From: Legionella londiniensis
Lineage (GTDB): Bacteria > Pseudomonadota > Gammaproteobacteria > Legionellales > Legionellaceae
NCBI RefSeq assembly: GCF_001467825.1
Contig: NZ_LNYK01000034.1
Span: forward strand, 1-32,894
Reading direction: 5' to 3'
Length of the DNA: 32,894 nucleotides
Shown: in pieces, positions 9,158 through 17,116 of the stretch
Position numbering within the stretch: the first letter of the stretch is position 1
Layout of the letters: each line of letters opens with the position of its first letter
Notes under the pieces: generated by a model
The model's input: only the letters and a program-made list of their open reading frames with translations
Told to the model about the DNA's origin: nothing
The model's database searches: none
Position numbers and translations under genes: made by a program

Positions 9158-10033
9158 ATGGTTGTGAAACGCGGCGGATTAGGGCGGAATTTATCAGCGC
9201 TTTTAAGTCATACCGAAATAAAGCTATCGGAAGCTGATACCCCGCACTCTCGAAAACTTGCAATTCATTCTCTGCAACCCGGAAAATACCAGCCGCGCCG
9301 GGAAATAGAGGAATCAACGCTTGCTGAACTCAGTGAATCCATTAAAAAACAGGGGCTGCTGCAACCGATTGTTGTGCGGCCTGTCGCCCATGAGCGTTAT
9401 GAGATAATTGCGGGCGAGCGGCGCTGGCGCGCTTGTCAACTTGCCGGCATGCAGGAAATACCTGTCATCGTGCGTGAAGTTGATGATGAGACGGCCATGG
9501 CCATGGCCTTAATTGAAAATATTCAACGCGAGGATTTAAATGCGCTGGATCAGGCCCGAGCCATGCACCGCCTGACCACTGACTTTGCCTTAACCCATCA
9601 GCAGGTTGCCGATTTAATTTGTAAATCGCGTACAGCAGTCAGCAATTACTTACGTTTATTAAACTTAAATGAGCATGTAAAGCGGTTGTTGGAAAATGGC
9701 GATCTGGATATGGGTCATGCCCGATGCCTTTTGGTTCTTGATGATGACCAGCAAAGCAAGGTAGCCCAATTGATCGTTCTGAAAAATTTATCTGTCCGTG
9801 AGACAGAGTCCCTTGTCGCGCGGGTTAAAAATGGCTCACCAGCCAAGCAATCCCGAGGTTTGGAAACAGATATCAAGACCCGCTTTCAAGAAGCATTGCA
9901 TTCATTATCGCAACACTTAGAAACCAGGGTTCAACTCAAGCAAGGCAAGTCGGGTAAAGGCACAATCGTGATTCACTATAACGATCTGCAAACTCTGGAG
10001 AGAATGATGGCTCTTCTGGTGAGTCAATCTTAA
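9158..10033 (+). CDS. parB: Chromosome partitioning protein ParB
   Basis: ParB binds parS sites and spreads on DNA as a CTP-dependent clamp, stimulating ParA. The protein begins VVKRGGLGRNLSALL, then has the N-terminal domain with LQPGKYQPRREI and the CTP-binding GERRWRACQLAG. ENIQREDLNALDQA follows, then the helix-turn-helix LTHQQVADLICKSRTAVSNYLRLL. The C-terminal dimer domain is present. I chose the ATG at 9158 over the in-frame TTG at 9152, which overlaps the parA stop. The product is 291 residues, normal for chromosomal ParB. Confidence 0.95.
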   Translation: MVVKRGGLGRNLSALLSHTEIKLSEADTPHSRKLAIHSLQPGKYQPRREIEESTLAELSESIKKQGLLQPIVVRPVAHERYEIIAGERRWRACQLAGMQEIPVIVREVDDETAMAMALIENIQREDLNALDQARAMHRLTTDFALTHQQVADLICKSRTAVSNYLRLLNLNEHVKRLLENGDLDMGHARCLLVLDDDQQSKVAQLIVLKNLSVRETESLVARVKNGSPAKQSRGLETDIKTRFQEALHSLSQHLETRVQLKQGKSGKGTIVIHYNDLQTLERMMALLVSQS

Positions 10034-10073
10034 TTGAACTTGTTGTGTGTTTACACTTTCGGCAAGGAACAGG

Positions 10074-10430
10074 ATGTCACAAGCCATTGGATTTACAGCA
10101 GAAGACTTAGCTCTTGGCTATTTAAAACAGCAAGGGCTGACATACATAACCCGCAATTATCAAAGCCGTTTTGGGGAGATTGATTTAATCATGCGGGATA
10201 AGCATCATTTAATATTTATTGAGGTCCGCAAGCGATCTTCCCGCCTGTTCGGAGGTGCGGCAAGCAGCATCAGCTTGAATAAGCGCCAAAAAATCATTAA
10301 AACTGCTTTGGCATATTTATCAAAATATAATTTACATCATCAACAAGCCATTCGTTTTGATGTTGTATGTATGGACGGAGTGCCCGCGCGATTTACCTGG
10401 ATCAAAAACGCTTTTGGCGCTGATTATTAG
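10074..10430 (+). CDS. yraN: YraN/UPF0102 family putative endonuclease-fold protein
   Basis: The 118-residue protein has GFTAEDLALGYLKQQG at the start and GEIDLIMRDKHHLIFIEVRKR, the conserved E-I-D...EVR/K core of the UPF0102 (YraN) family with a restriction-nuclease-like fold. Its cellular role is not established. I chose ATG 10074 because AAGGAACAGG sits directly upstream; a GTG at 10047 would add nine residues. The order yraN-diaA-dolP is the same as in Escherichia coli, which supports the identification. Confidence 0.9.
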   Translation: MSQAIGFTAEDLALGYLKQQGLTYITRNYQSRFGEIDLIMRDKHHLIFIEVRKRSSRLFGGAASSISLNKRQKIIKTALAYLSKYNLHHQQAIRFDVVCMDGVPARFTWIKNAFGADY

Positions 10431-10659
10431 AAGATTGAAATGGACTCAGCTTTTCTTTCTAAGTTAAGATCCGTTAGCAGTTGGCTCTCGCCTGGGCGAA
10501 CTATCGACAGATAAGTTCAACGCTTTAAAGACAGAAGCACAATTTCCACAACCGGAAAACTAAATAAGAATAAGCCCCATATCATGGATACTGTTTTTTT
10601 GCTGTTATCTTATTTTAGACGCTTATGTTGTTCTTTTTGTATAAAAATTAGAGGCTATT

Positions 10660-11259
10660 ATGAGTCAGATGGAAGATCGAATCAGACATCTTTTTGGAAT
10701 TTGTATTGAAGCAAAAATTACTGTTGCTGATGCGATGTCAGCGGAAATTGCCAAAGCAGGATTGCGCCTGGTCAACTGCCTGCTCAATGATGGAAAAATT
10801 CTCTTATGCGGGAATGGGGGATCTGCTGCAAATTGTTTGCATTTCTCTAACGCCATGCTCAATCGTTTTGAAGTGGAACGCCCCGCTTTACCGGTCATTG
10901 CATTGCAGTCTGATCCGTCAATCGCAACATCTATAGGAAACGATGGGCATTTTGATCAGTTGTTTGCCCGGCAAATTTTGGCATTGGGTCAGGAAGGCGA
11001 TGTATTGCTTTCTCTAACCACCTCTGGCAATTCTGATGCCATACTGCAAGCTGTAAGTGCCGCCCACGATCGCGGCATGGATACAATCGCCCTCAGCGGC
11101 CGGGATGGCGGCGTACTCGCCAATCATCTTGGACCTGAAGACATCGAACTCAGGGTTCCAATAGATAATCATGCGAGAATCAGGGAGATGCATTTATTTA
11201 TTTTACATTGTTTTTGTGATTTGATTGAGCAATCCTTATTTGGGCAAATGTTGGGGTAA
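10660..11259 (+). CDS. diaA: SIS-domain DnaA initiator-associating protein DiaA
   Basis: DiaA binds DnaA and promotes its ordered assembly at oriC. The 199-residue protein has one SIS domain with CGNGGSAANCLHFSNAMLNR (near residue 50), the serine-rich SLTTSGNSDAIL, ALSGRDGG and HARIREMHLFILHCFCDLIE. The segment NRFEVERPALPVIAL and the C-terminus follow E. coli DiaA closely as I recall it. The sedoheptulose-7-phosphate isomerase GmhA is the close alternative, but the neighbours yraN and dolP favour DiaA. The gap to the BON lipoprotein gene is only two bases, so they form an operon. Confidence 0.85.
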   Translation: MSQMEDRIRHLFGICIEAKITVADAMSAEIAKAGLRLVNCLLNDGKILLCGNGGSAANCLHFSNAMLNRFEVERPALPVIALQSDPSIATSIGNDGHFDQLFARQILALGQEGDVLLSLTTSGNSDAILQAVSAAHDRGMDTIALSGRDGGVLANHLGPEDIELRVPIDNHARIREMHLFILHCFCDLIEQSLFGQMLG

Positions 11260-11261
11260 CC

Positions 11262-11828
11262 ATGAAAAATAAAACATCAATACTCATTATTGCTCTTAGC
11301 TTATTGCTTTCCTCCTGCGTGGCACTGGTTGCGGCAGGCGCGGCAGGCGGACTCATCGTGTATGACAAGCGTTCTGTGCCCATGATTGAACGAGATGCGC
11401 GGATATTTTATGTGCTTCGCAAAGCCATCGTCGCCAATCCAAAGTTTTATGACTCCCATATTGTCATCAGCAGTTTTAATCAAATTGTCTTATTGGCAGG
11501 TCAAACACCTTCAGCATCGCTGCGTGTTTTAGCAGAAAAAATTGCCAAAGAAACGCCGAATGTAGAACGGGTTTATAATGAAATTACCATAGGACGCCCT
11601 GTTTCACTGACTCAGCGCAGCCAGGACAGCTGGATTACAGGCCAGGTCCGCGCACAAATGATAGCCAAAAAAGGCCTGGAATCTGGTTCAATTCGGGTGG
11701 TGACGGAAAACAATGTTGTTTACCTAATCGGCATCGCAACCAAAGAACAGGCAAATTTGGCTGTGGACGTTGCCAGAAAAGTGCCTGAAGTACAAAAAGT
11801 GGTTAAGATATTTCGTTATATCACCTGA
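11262..11828 (+). CDS. dolP: Outer-membrane BON-domain lipoprotein DolP (YraP)
   Basis: The 188-residue protein has a lipoprotein signal peptide ending LLLSSC, so it should be acylated. Two BON domains follow, the first at about residues 45-110 and the second at about 118-185 (DSWITGQVRAQM through VQKVVKIFRY). DolP binds anionic phospholipid at the outer membrane and division site and supports envelope integrity. It follows diaA by two bases, the same order as in E. coli. Confidence 0.9.
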   Translation: MKNKTSILIIALSLLLSSCVALVAAGAAGGLIVYDKRSVPMIERDARIFYVLRKAIVANPKFYDSHIVISSFNQIVLLAGQTPSASLRVLAEKIAKETPNVERVYNEITIGRPVSLTQRSQDSWITGQVRAQMIAKKGLESGSIRVVTENNVVYLIGIATKEQANLAVDVARKVPEVQKVVKIFRYIT

Positions 11829-11927
11829 TAACGTTGAGTTGCGCATGAGAAACCCATCGCGCAGCAAGAATGTTATGAACCATCAGGATTTGCTGGATAT
11901 TTTGGCATAAAAAAGGATGAATTTGCC

Positions 11928-12545
11928 TTGAATTTCACGTACTGTAAACACTGGGCTGATAAGACATTGCGGGTACGTGTCTTCATTTTGCTGCTTGCTG
12001 CCAGTGTCTTGCTTTGCGGCTGCATCAGCAATATTCTAACCGGCGCGAGTTTGATTTATGAACGCCATAGCATTTATAAATCGTTAAGCGATTTTCAGTT
12101 GTCCGCCAACGCTAGCCGTGCGCTTTATCATGATGAGGTTTTTAAATGCCGGCAGTGCGCAATTGATTTGGCGGTGTTCAATGGCGACATACTGCTAGCA
12201 GGGCATGTTCCCAGCGCAAAGCTTCGTCAGGAGGCACAAAAAAGAATTGCAGCGCTACAAGGTTACCGTCGGTTATTTAACCAATTGGCCATCAGAAGGA
12301 CAGATCCCAACTACATTCAAGACAGTTGGATTACAGCCAAAATTCGCGCCCAAATTTTGGCTGATGCACGCATTAATCCTAAGAAATTTAAAGTGATTAC
12401 CGCAGACCGGATTGTTTATTTGATGGGGGATGTTATTCCCCTCCAGGCTACCCTGGTCATTGACATTGCCCGCCAATGTGTCGGCGTAAAACGGGTGGTG
12501 AAGCTTTTGAGATACTATAATCTCAGCAACCATGCAATCACTTAG
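11928..12545 (+). CDS. Second BON-domain lipoprotein, DolP paralogue
   Basis: The 205-residue product has a hydrophobic signal segment (VFILLLAASVLLCGC) with a lipobox LLCGC and two BON-like domains. The second domain (QDSWITAKIRAQILAD through VKRVVKLLRYY) is clearly related to the neighbouring dolP product. It is probably an outer-membrane lipoprotein of the same class that arose by duplication. The start is a TTG at 11928 behind AAGGATG; the nearby ATG at 11917 is out of frame and runs into a stop after four codons. The N-terminus has about 20 charged residues before the hydrophobic stretch, longer than usual, so a later start is possible. Confidence 0.75.
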   Translation: MNFTYCKHWADKTLRVRVFILLLAASVLLCGCISNILTGASLIYERHSIYKSLSDFQLSANASRALYHDEVFKCRQCAIDLAVFNGDILLAGHVPSAKLRQEAQKRIAALQGYRRLFNQLAIRRTDPNYIQDSWITAKIRAQILADARINPKKFKVITADRIVYLMGDVIPLQATLVIDIARQCVGVKRVVKLLRYYNLSNHAIT

Positions 12546-12584
12546 GGTAAGGAGCGCTTTCCTACCTGGCCATCCTATTAAATT

Positions 12585-12682
12585 GGCCTGAAAAATAATC
12601 AGGCCGTTGCTGCTGCTCCCAATCAGGAAGTGGTTAACCTGTGGGTTAATATACTTTAACAACAGCAGCGAGTTTTATCCAG
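12585..12682. repeat. ~100-bp direct repeat, copy A (left flank of the LAP module)
   Basis: This is about 75-80% identical by eye, with small indels, to 18978-19079 in the same orientation. It begins with an inverted repeat (GGCCTGA, 7-base loop, TCAGGCC), continues through CCCAATCAGGAA and ends TTTATCCAG. It lies between the convergent BON lipoprotein and TPR-like genes, 24 bases from the end of the latter. Confidence 0.75.
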
Positions 12683-12705
12683 AGATATGTATATAATTCG
12701 ACTGT

Positions 12706-14748
12706 TTAATTCACTTCCATGCTGCTTTTCGCTGGAATTTTGCTCTGCCCGCCCGCAAAATCAAATAAGATAAGCTTTTTTTGTAAAAGCCTTGCCAAAA
12801 CAGGCTTGGCCGCAGAGATTTGTTTGCCTGAGAGGGTCTTGTGCTTTGCGAGCCTCATTATCCATTCGATTTCATCGGCAGATTGAATGGTTTGGTTGAG
12901 GAAGCTTCGTTTGCCTGTTAAGGCCAATCCCTCCTCGTTTTTTTTAATGGCACAAATGCTTTTTACCAAGGAAATTTGAGCCTTCTCCAATAAATATTCT
13001 GCGTGCCTTGGAGTATAACGCAGCTCTTGTCCATTATGATAGCATTTATTGGCATCGGCGAGATAAGCATGCAACCAGAACAATTCGTCCGTTTGCAGCA
13101 GTTTGTTTTCGCATTGAGTATCAAATACCAAAATATCAAATGAGCAAATATCCGGTAAAAACCTGTGCAGAAAACCTGAAATTAACCGCCGCAATTTGAG
13201 CTGGGCTTTGGTTTCTGCGTGGCTCGGCAGGGAATTATCCGTGCTGTAGAAGATCATGTTTTCAATGCCATAGCAGACATTTTTCTTGATGGAGCCTTTT
13301 TCATCGGCAATAAAATGATATTCTACCTCTGGCAATGATTCAGGATTAGCGTTTATTTTGCAAAGCGCGCTTTTTATTTTTTGATATAAGTAATCGCTGA
13401 CAGCATCAGGGGAAAGAGGCTGCAAGATATCGCCTATAGTTTCCTGGCATAAAATCAGTCGCGGCCTCCAGGCCAGGGCGTATTGATTCGGCATGGTTAT
13501 CCAGTGCAATCCTGCATTTATCCAGTGAGTCAGCGCGCCCTGCGCTTCACCGGCAGCCTCATAAAGGCTTGCCAGATTCAGATGATAATAGATGTTATCC
13601 GATGCCGTGTATCCGCCGCTGATTTCACTGTAGGCTTTTTCGTAGTATAAAAAAGATTGCTCATATTGTTTTGTCTTTTTGTATAAGCGTGCGATATTAA
13701 TAAAATTGACATATTTCAAACCTGCGACATCGATTTGATGGTTTTCAATGAACTCTTTAATCCGCATTTCCAGGGTAAAAGCAAGATCAATATTCCCTTC
13801 CAGAACTTGCAACAACGCATACAGATTTAAATGATATAACGATGCTTCCGTGTTTAATGCCATGGCCTCATGGATGCCTGCTTTCCTGAAGTATTCCCGG
13901 GCGGTGCTCATTTGCCTACTTATGGTAGCGCAGTATGCTTTAACAAAATTAAGATTGAAAATGTCTTCATCATTTAAATACTGGTACCGCTCAGGAAACG
14001 GCAGAGCAGCGACTGTCTCATATTGATGAGAAAGAAAGCGGATCAACTGCAGGTGCATGAACCAGTACTCAGCTATTTCCTGGTTTAAATTCGGTATTTT
14101 CAAACCTTTCAGGAGCATCTCACATCCTGGAGCTGATGCGCCGGCTTTTAGGCAGGTCCAGGCATAGCCAATCATTAATTGCATATTTTGGACAGTGATT
14201 TCTTGCTCCATCCAGGCTCTGTGAAAATGAAAGCCCATCCGAGCGAATACGGCATAGCGTTCATTTTCCAAATGATTGGCAATGGATCTATGGCTTGTTT
14301 CCTGGAAAAAGCTTTCGCAACTTTGATATTGCAAGGTTACATTGGCTTTTTGCCTTAAAGCCCCGCATGTGTCTTGAAGCGGATGAAGCTCATCCATAGC
14401 GGAATAAAATACCACATGCAAAGCTTTAAACGCTTCGGCAAGAAACAGGAGCGCATATAAATTATCACTGCCTAATTTAGCATCAGGGATATAGACATGC
14501 AGTGCTAAAGCCTTGCCAGCTTTAAGCAAATGCGGGAGCAACGCATGGGTCAGTTTCCTGGCTCTTAATGCCTCTGGCGTGCCAAGGGATTCAAGATTAA
14601 TCCAGTCATTGGTGTTGTTGAGATCACAAATGGGTAAAAATGCCGACTGCTTCAATTTAAAATGCGCATCAGGTAATTGTGAGGCTATATCCAATAGAAT
14701 CTGAAAGGGGCAAAGAAAATCTCCCTTTAAATTCGCAATTAACTTCAT
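12706..14748 (-). CDS. 680-residue TPR-like helical protein of unknown function
   Basis: No family is recognised with confidence. Roughly residues 180-440 are helical pairs with TPR-like spacing (for example YVNFINIARLYKKTKQYEQS and YYHLNLASLYEAAGEAQGAL). The N-terminal 170 residues form a mixed alpha/beta region with segments such as ALALHVYIPDAK and ALHVVFYSAMDEL. The C-terminal third has charged helices and ends without a membrane segment, so the protein should be cytoplasmic. A good ribosome-binding site (AAGGA) lies nine bases before the ATG. It is the last gene of the repeat-bracketed module, on the same strand as the LAP genes but beyond the precursor terminator. A role as scaffold, regulator or protection factor for the peptide is only a guess. 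Confidence 0.75.
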   Translation of the reverse strand: MKLIANLKGDFLCPFQILLDIASQLPDAHFKLKQSAFLPICDLNNTNDWINLESLGTPEALRARKLTHALLPHLLKAGKALALHVYIPDAKLGSDNLYALLFLAEAFKALHVVFYSAMDELHPLQDTCGALRQKANVTLQYQSCESFFQETSHRSIANHLENERYAVFARMGFHFHRAWMEQEITVQNMQLMIGYAWTCLKAGASAPGCEMLLKGLKIPNLNQEIAEYWFMHLQLIRFLSHQYETVAALPFPERYQYLNDEDIFNLNFVKAYCATISRQMSTAREYFRKAGIHEAMALNTEASLYHLNLYALLQVLEGNIDLAFTLEMRIKEFIENHQIDVAGLKYVNFINIARLYKKTKQYEQSFLYYEKAYSEISGGYTASDNIYYHLNLASLYEAAGEAQGALTHWINAGLHWITMPNQYALAWRPRLILCQETIGDILQPLSPDAVSDYLYQKIKSALCKINANPESLPEVEYHFIADEKGSIKKNVCYGIENMIFYSTDNSLPSHAETKAQLKLRRLISGFLHRFLPDICSFDILVFDTQCENKLLQTDELFWLHAYLADANKCYHNGQELRYTPRHAEYLLEKAQISLVKSICAIKKNEEGLALTGKRSFLNQTIQSADEIEWIMRLAKHKTLSGKQISAAKPVLARLLQKKLILFDFAGGQSKIPAKSSMEVN

Positions 14749-14865
14749 GCTGTTTATTCCTTAAAAAACGGTTCCTGGCAGGCGGTATTGTTCGCCTTCT
14801 GCACACGCAAGCGCTATCTGGGCTAAATCCTGCAACCCTCAAAGAGCCTGGACATGTTCCGGACT

Positions 14866-14894
14866 AAAAAAATACCGCGGCCTATGCCGCGGTA
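14866..14894 (-). terminator. Rho-independent terminator after the LAP precursor gene
   Basis: An 8-bp perfect stem (TACCGCGG / CCGCGGTA, 14873-14894) with a 6-base loop is followed on the minus strand by seven T residues (14872-14866). It lies 22 bases after the precursor stop codon. An A-run on the other side means it could also act on the plus strand. Confidence 0.85.
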
Positions 14895-14916
14895 AAAAAA
14901 GACTTGCCTGAAGGCC

Positions 14917-15051
14917 CTACTCAGTTTCTTCGGACATTTCAGAAGTAGCGGCAGTACAGCAGCAGCAGCACGAAGAAAGTGAAGGCTCAAAAGAAACGCT
15001 CTCATCAAATAAGACTTCCACTGCCAAATCTTGCATGTTTGCATTATCCAT
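14917..15051 (-). CDS. LAP/TOMM precursor peptide with a Cys5 core
   Basis: This 44-codon gene is below usual annotation limits. It encodes a leader beginning MDNANMQDLAVEVLFDES, then the candidate core SSCCCCCTAATSEMSEETE. The leader is acidic and contains DLxVEVL, similar in style to leaders of azole-containing peptides. Five consecutive cysteines followed by Thr and Ser are ideal cyclodehydration substrates, and the streptolysin S precursor has a comparable CCCCCTT run (recalled, not searched). A strong site AAAGGAG lies eight bases before the ATG, and a terminator follows the stop. It sits 24 bases downstream of the barrel-protein gene and in the same cluster as McbB-, McbC- and McbD-like genes. 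No Gly-Gly leader cleavage site is visible. Confidence 0.85.
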   Translation of the reverse strand: MDNANMQDLAVEVLFDESVSFEPSLSSCCCCCTAATSEMSEETE

Positions 15052-15075
15052 AATCAATTCTCCTTTGTAATAATA

Positions 15076-15738
15076 TTAAACCGGGAATGCGTAGTTAATA
15101 CCCAAGTTGAGGTTTACATCACCATTGCCAAATTTGTTATGAACAGGGATTTGATATTCGGCATTGAATTTAATGCCGAAATTATTGGCAAAACGATACA
15201 TGGCAAAGCCTTCAACCAAAGGATCAATTCTGGTTCTTCCCTGTAATGATTCAGAGGGGATAAATCCGGAACCAACATTGACAATAAAATCGCCATCATT
15301 GACGTTTTCAATCACAACACCGGCACCAAGTCCGTACGAGAACTGATTGATATCCCCAAAGACCCTGTCTGTGGTAAAGGACAGTTTAACCGGAGCGAGT
15401 TCCGTTCTTACGCTGGCCGCGCGGTTGTGCTTGGCTTTAGAACCATACATATTGTAGCGGGTATTGAATAACCAGTCAGGAATATAAAATGACATGCCAA
15501 TATAGCCGCCAAAAAAATCCTCAGGGAAGAAATCTTCTGGATCTACGGCAACACCATTGGGAAACAAGGCGGTACGGGACTCAGGGAAAATGGCATTATC
15601 TTTATAGAATGCGTGGGTATAAGCTACGCCGGCTTCAAAGATAAGCAGTTTTTCTGCGGCTACAGGCCCCATTGCGCCGGCAAAAGCGGATGAAGATGCA
15701 AGCGCCAAAACAATTGCGTTAAGTTTCTTCATGTTCAT
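15076..15738 (-). CDS. Outer-membrane beta-barrel protein within the LAP cluster
   Basis: The 220-residue protein has a signal peptide (MNMKKLNAIVLALASSSAFA) and a mature part of alternating amphipathic strands with Tyr/Phe/Gly-rich turns (FGGYIGMSFYIPDWLFNTRY, FSYGLGAGVVIENVNDGDF). It ends in the strand NLNLGINYAFPV. This is the build of a small outer-membrane barrel, about eight strands. It resembles generic OmpW/OmpA-like barrel proteins, but no precise family is claimed. An AGGA site lies seven bases before the ATG. Its position directly upstream of the precursor gene suggests a role in export of, or protection from, the modified peptide; this is inference. Confidence 0.75.
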   Translation of the reverse strand: MNMKKLNAIVLALASSSAFAGAMGPVAAEKLLIFEAGVAYTHAFYKDNAIFPESRTALFPNGVAVDPEDFFPEDFFGGYIGMSFYIPDWLFNTRYNMYGSKAKHNRAASVRTELAPVKLSFTTDRVFGDINQFSYGLGAGVVIENVNDGDFIVNVGSGFIPSESLQGRTRIDPLVEGFAMYRFANNFGIKFNAEYQIPVHNKFGNGDVNLNLGINYAFPV

Positions 15739-15768
15739 GCAAGATCCTTTTGTAAAAAATTAATACTT

Positions 15769-15794
15769 GAAAAACAGAAATATTTTTGTTTTTC
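15769..15794. promoter_or_regulatory. 26-bp near-perfect palindrome, operator-like
   Basis: Two 13-base halves (GAAAAACAGAAAT and ATTTTTGTTTTTC) are reverse complements except at one position. The element lies in the leader of the barrel-protein/precursor genes, between a TATAAT on the minus strand (15819-15814) and the start codon at 15738. A repressor or activator site is plausible; an AT-rich RNA hairpin is the alternative. Confidence 0.5.
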
Positions 15795-15813
15795 TTCCTT
15801 ATAAAACAGTTCC

Positions 15814-15819
15814 ATTATA
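15814..15819 (-). promoter_or_regulatory. Possible -10 element for barrel protein and precursor
   Basis: A perfect TATAAT on the minus strand lies 76 bases upstream of the barrel-protein start codon. No good -35 is visible at 16-18 bases, so the promoter would need an activator or be weak. Confidence 0.35.
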
Positions 15820-15898
15820 ATGAAAAAACAAGCTAAATCTATAGCATTTACATTGAATTGCGGCAAAATTACCCCAGAGGTTGATTCCAGTGATTTTT

Positions 15899-17116
15899 CT
15901 AAGGAAAAGGAATCTTTTCAAGATATGCGTTTTCCTTGCTGATCCCAAGCTTTTGAGCATAGCGATTTTCAAAATTAAGCGGCTTATTGATTGCCATGTG
16001 AGCAAAAAAATCGGGGCTCATTATCTTGGTAATATGTAAATCAAGGCTTTTTTCATGGTGATGATAATAATAGATATCATTCGTTACCGCTTCGAGCTCC
16101 GCCAGAACTTCTTCCAGGGAAAAAACAGGCGCGGCGTAGACTTCTTCAGGATGATTGATATGAAAGAATGGATGCTCATTCAGGAAGGGAATAGTCTTTT
16201 TGACATCTCTATGGTTGCATTGCTGAAAACTTAAATGATATCCCGCCCCTGCCTTGTTTTCCAATCCACTCGAACTCTCCGTGTTATACAGGAAACTGTA
16301 GCACTGATAAAGCTCTTCTAAAGAAGCAGTCAGTGCTGCTTGCAGGTTAAATCCAGAACTCGAACCGATAGAATATTGCACCGTATCTTTTTCGGAGTGC
16401 GCGAAGTAAAACATGATAACGGTGTGTGCCGGTAAATGGCGGCCATTGCTGAAAACATACAATTGTCCATTTTCAAGCAGCATTTCTGCCAATTCTGCAT
16501 AAGGCGTGACGAGGCTCAAAACCTGGGGATTGATGGCATACAAGGTGCTCTTTGAAAGCCAGCTCCCCAGGAGAGCTTGCCGCTCCAGAAACTCCATGAG
16601 AGAGCTTTCAAGCGCTTTTTCCTTGACTGGGTGAGCGGCACAGGCGCAGCTGTCACTGAAACCAAGAAACGGGACATCTTTTTTGACACCATTGAGGCTC
16701 AATCCATTAAAAAAATAATATTGCGCATGATGATCAAACAGATTGTTGACCCTGACCCATGAAAACTCATGAGCCAGACATTGCGCCTTGTCTTTGTTAT
16801 GGCTTATCTGACACAAGTTGAGCAGCTTTTCACGATAGGTATGAGGCTCAATGGCCGATAGGGGCCGGACGCAATCAATTGGTATGCCGGCAAATAAATG
16901 ATTGCGTTCATAAAACTCGCTATAGGCTTTGGCCGCGAGATTTAAGCCAATACCAGTGCTTCCTCCATAGCTGATAATGCCATCCACCACTGCTGAGCGG
17001 GGTGCCGATAAGAAGCTTTCGCTGCACAGTTTGAATTTCACGGCGTGGCGGATTGAAGCATGTGCTGCCTGCACGTGGGGCAGGCAATTTACCTGGTTCA
17101 AATTGAGTCCATTCAT
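15899..17116 (-). CDS. YcaO-domain azoline cyclodehydratase (McbD-like)
   Basis: YcaO proteins of LAP pathways use ATP to activate backbone amides so that Cys, Ser and Thr cyclise to azolines. The 405-residue protein has GGSTGIGLNLAAKAYSEFYE followed by R71 (G-x-G...E-x-x-E-R pattern, residues 51-71). It also has the second signature ESSLMEFLERQALLGSW at residues 170-186, both typical of the YcaO ATP-binding region. The C-terminus ends IPFP, keeping the Pro-rich tail expected of azoline-forming YcaOs. Length is close to McbD of microcin B17 (about 396). The ATG overlaps the stop of the dehydrogenase gene (ATGA), so the two are coupled. No E1-like domain is fused; the McbB-like gene upstream would supply the partner. 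Confidence 0.92.
   Translation of the reverse strand: MNGLNLNQVNCLPHVQAAHASIRHAVKFKLCSESFLSAPRSAVVDGIISYGGSTGIGLNLAAKAYSEFYERNHLFAGIPIDCVRPLSAIEPHTYREKLLNLCQISHNKDKAQCLAHEFSWVRVNNLFDHHAQYYFFNGLSLNGVKKDVPFLGFSDSCACAAHPVKEKALESSLMEFLERQALLGSWLSKSTLYAINPQVLSLVTPYAELAEMLLENGQLYVFSNGRHLPAHTVIMFYFAHSEKDTVQYSIGSSSGFNLQAALTASLEELYQCYSFLYNTESSSGLENKAGAGYHLSFQQCNHRDVKKTIPFLNEHPFFHINHPEEVYAAPVFSLEEVLAELEAVTNDIYYYHHHEKSLDLHITKIMSPDFFAHMAINKPLNFENRYAQKLGISKENAYLEKIPFP

Noticed and set aside
5815-10033. parS sites or an origin near mnmG-parB
   Set aside because: I looked for a GTTTCACGTGAAAC-like palindrome and clustered TTATCCACA boxes and saw none in this window.
10431-10659. Possible small RNA between yraN and diaA
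   Set aside because: No convincing promoter plus terminator pair was found; only AT-rich spacer with a lone TATAAA-like motif before diaA.
14823-15044. A 73-codon minus-strand frame overlapping the LAP precursor
   Set aside because: It reads another frame through the cysteine codons (giving Leu/Ala runs), lacks a ribosome-binding site and crosses the terminator. The 44-codon frame has both a strong site and a sensible product.
14917-15051. Thiopeptide precursor
   Set aside because: The leader style and Cys-rich core recall thiopeptides, but no LanB-type dehydratase or cycloaddition enzyme is present, so a linear azole peptide fits better.
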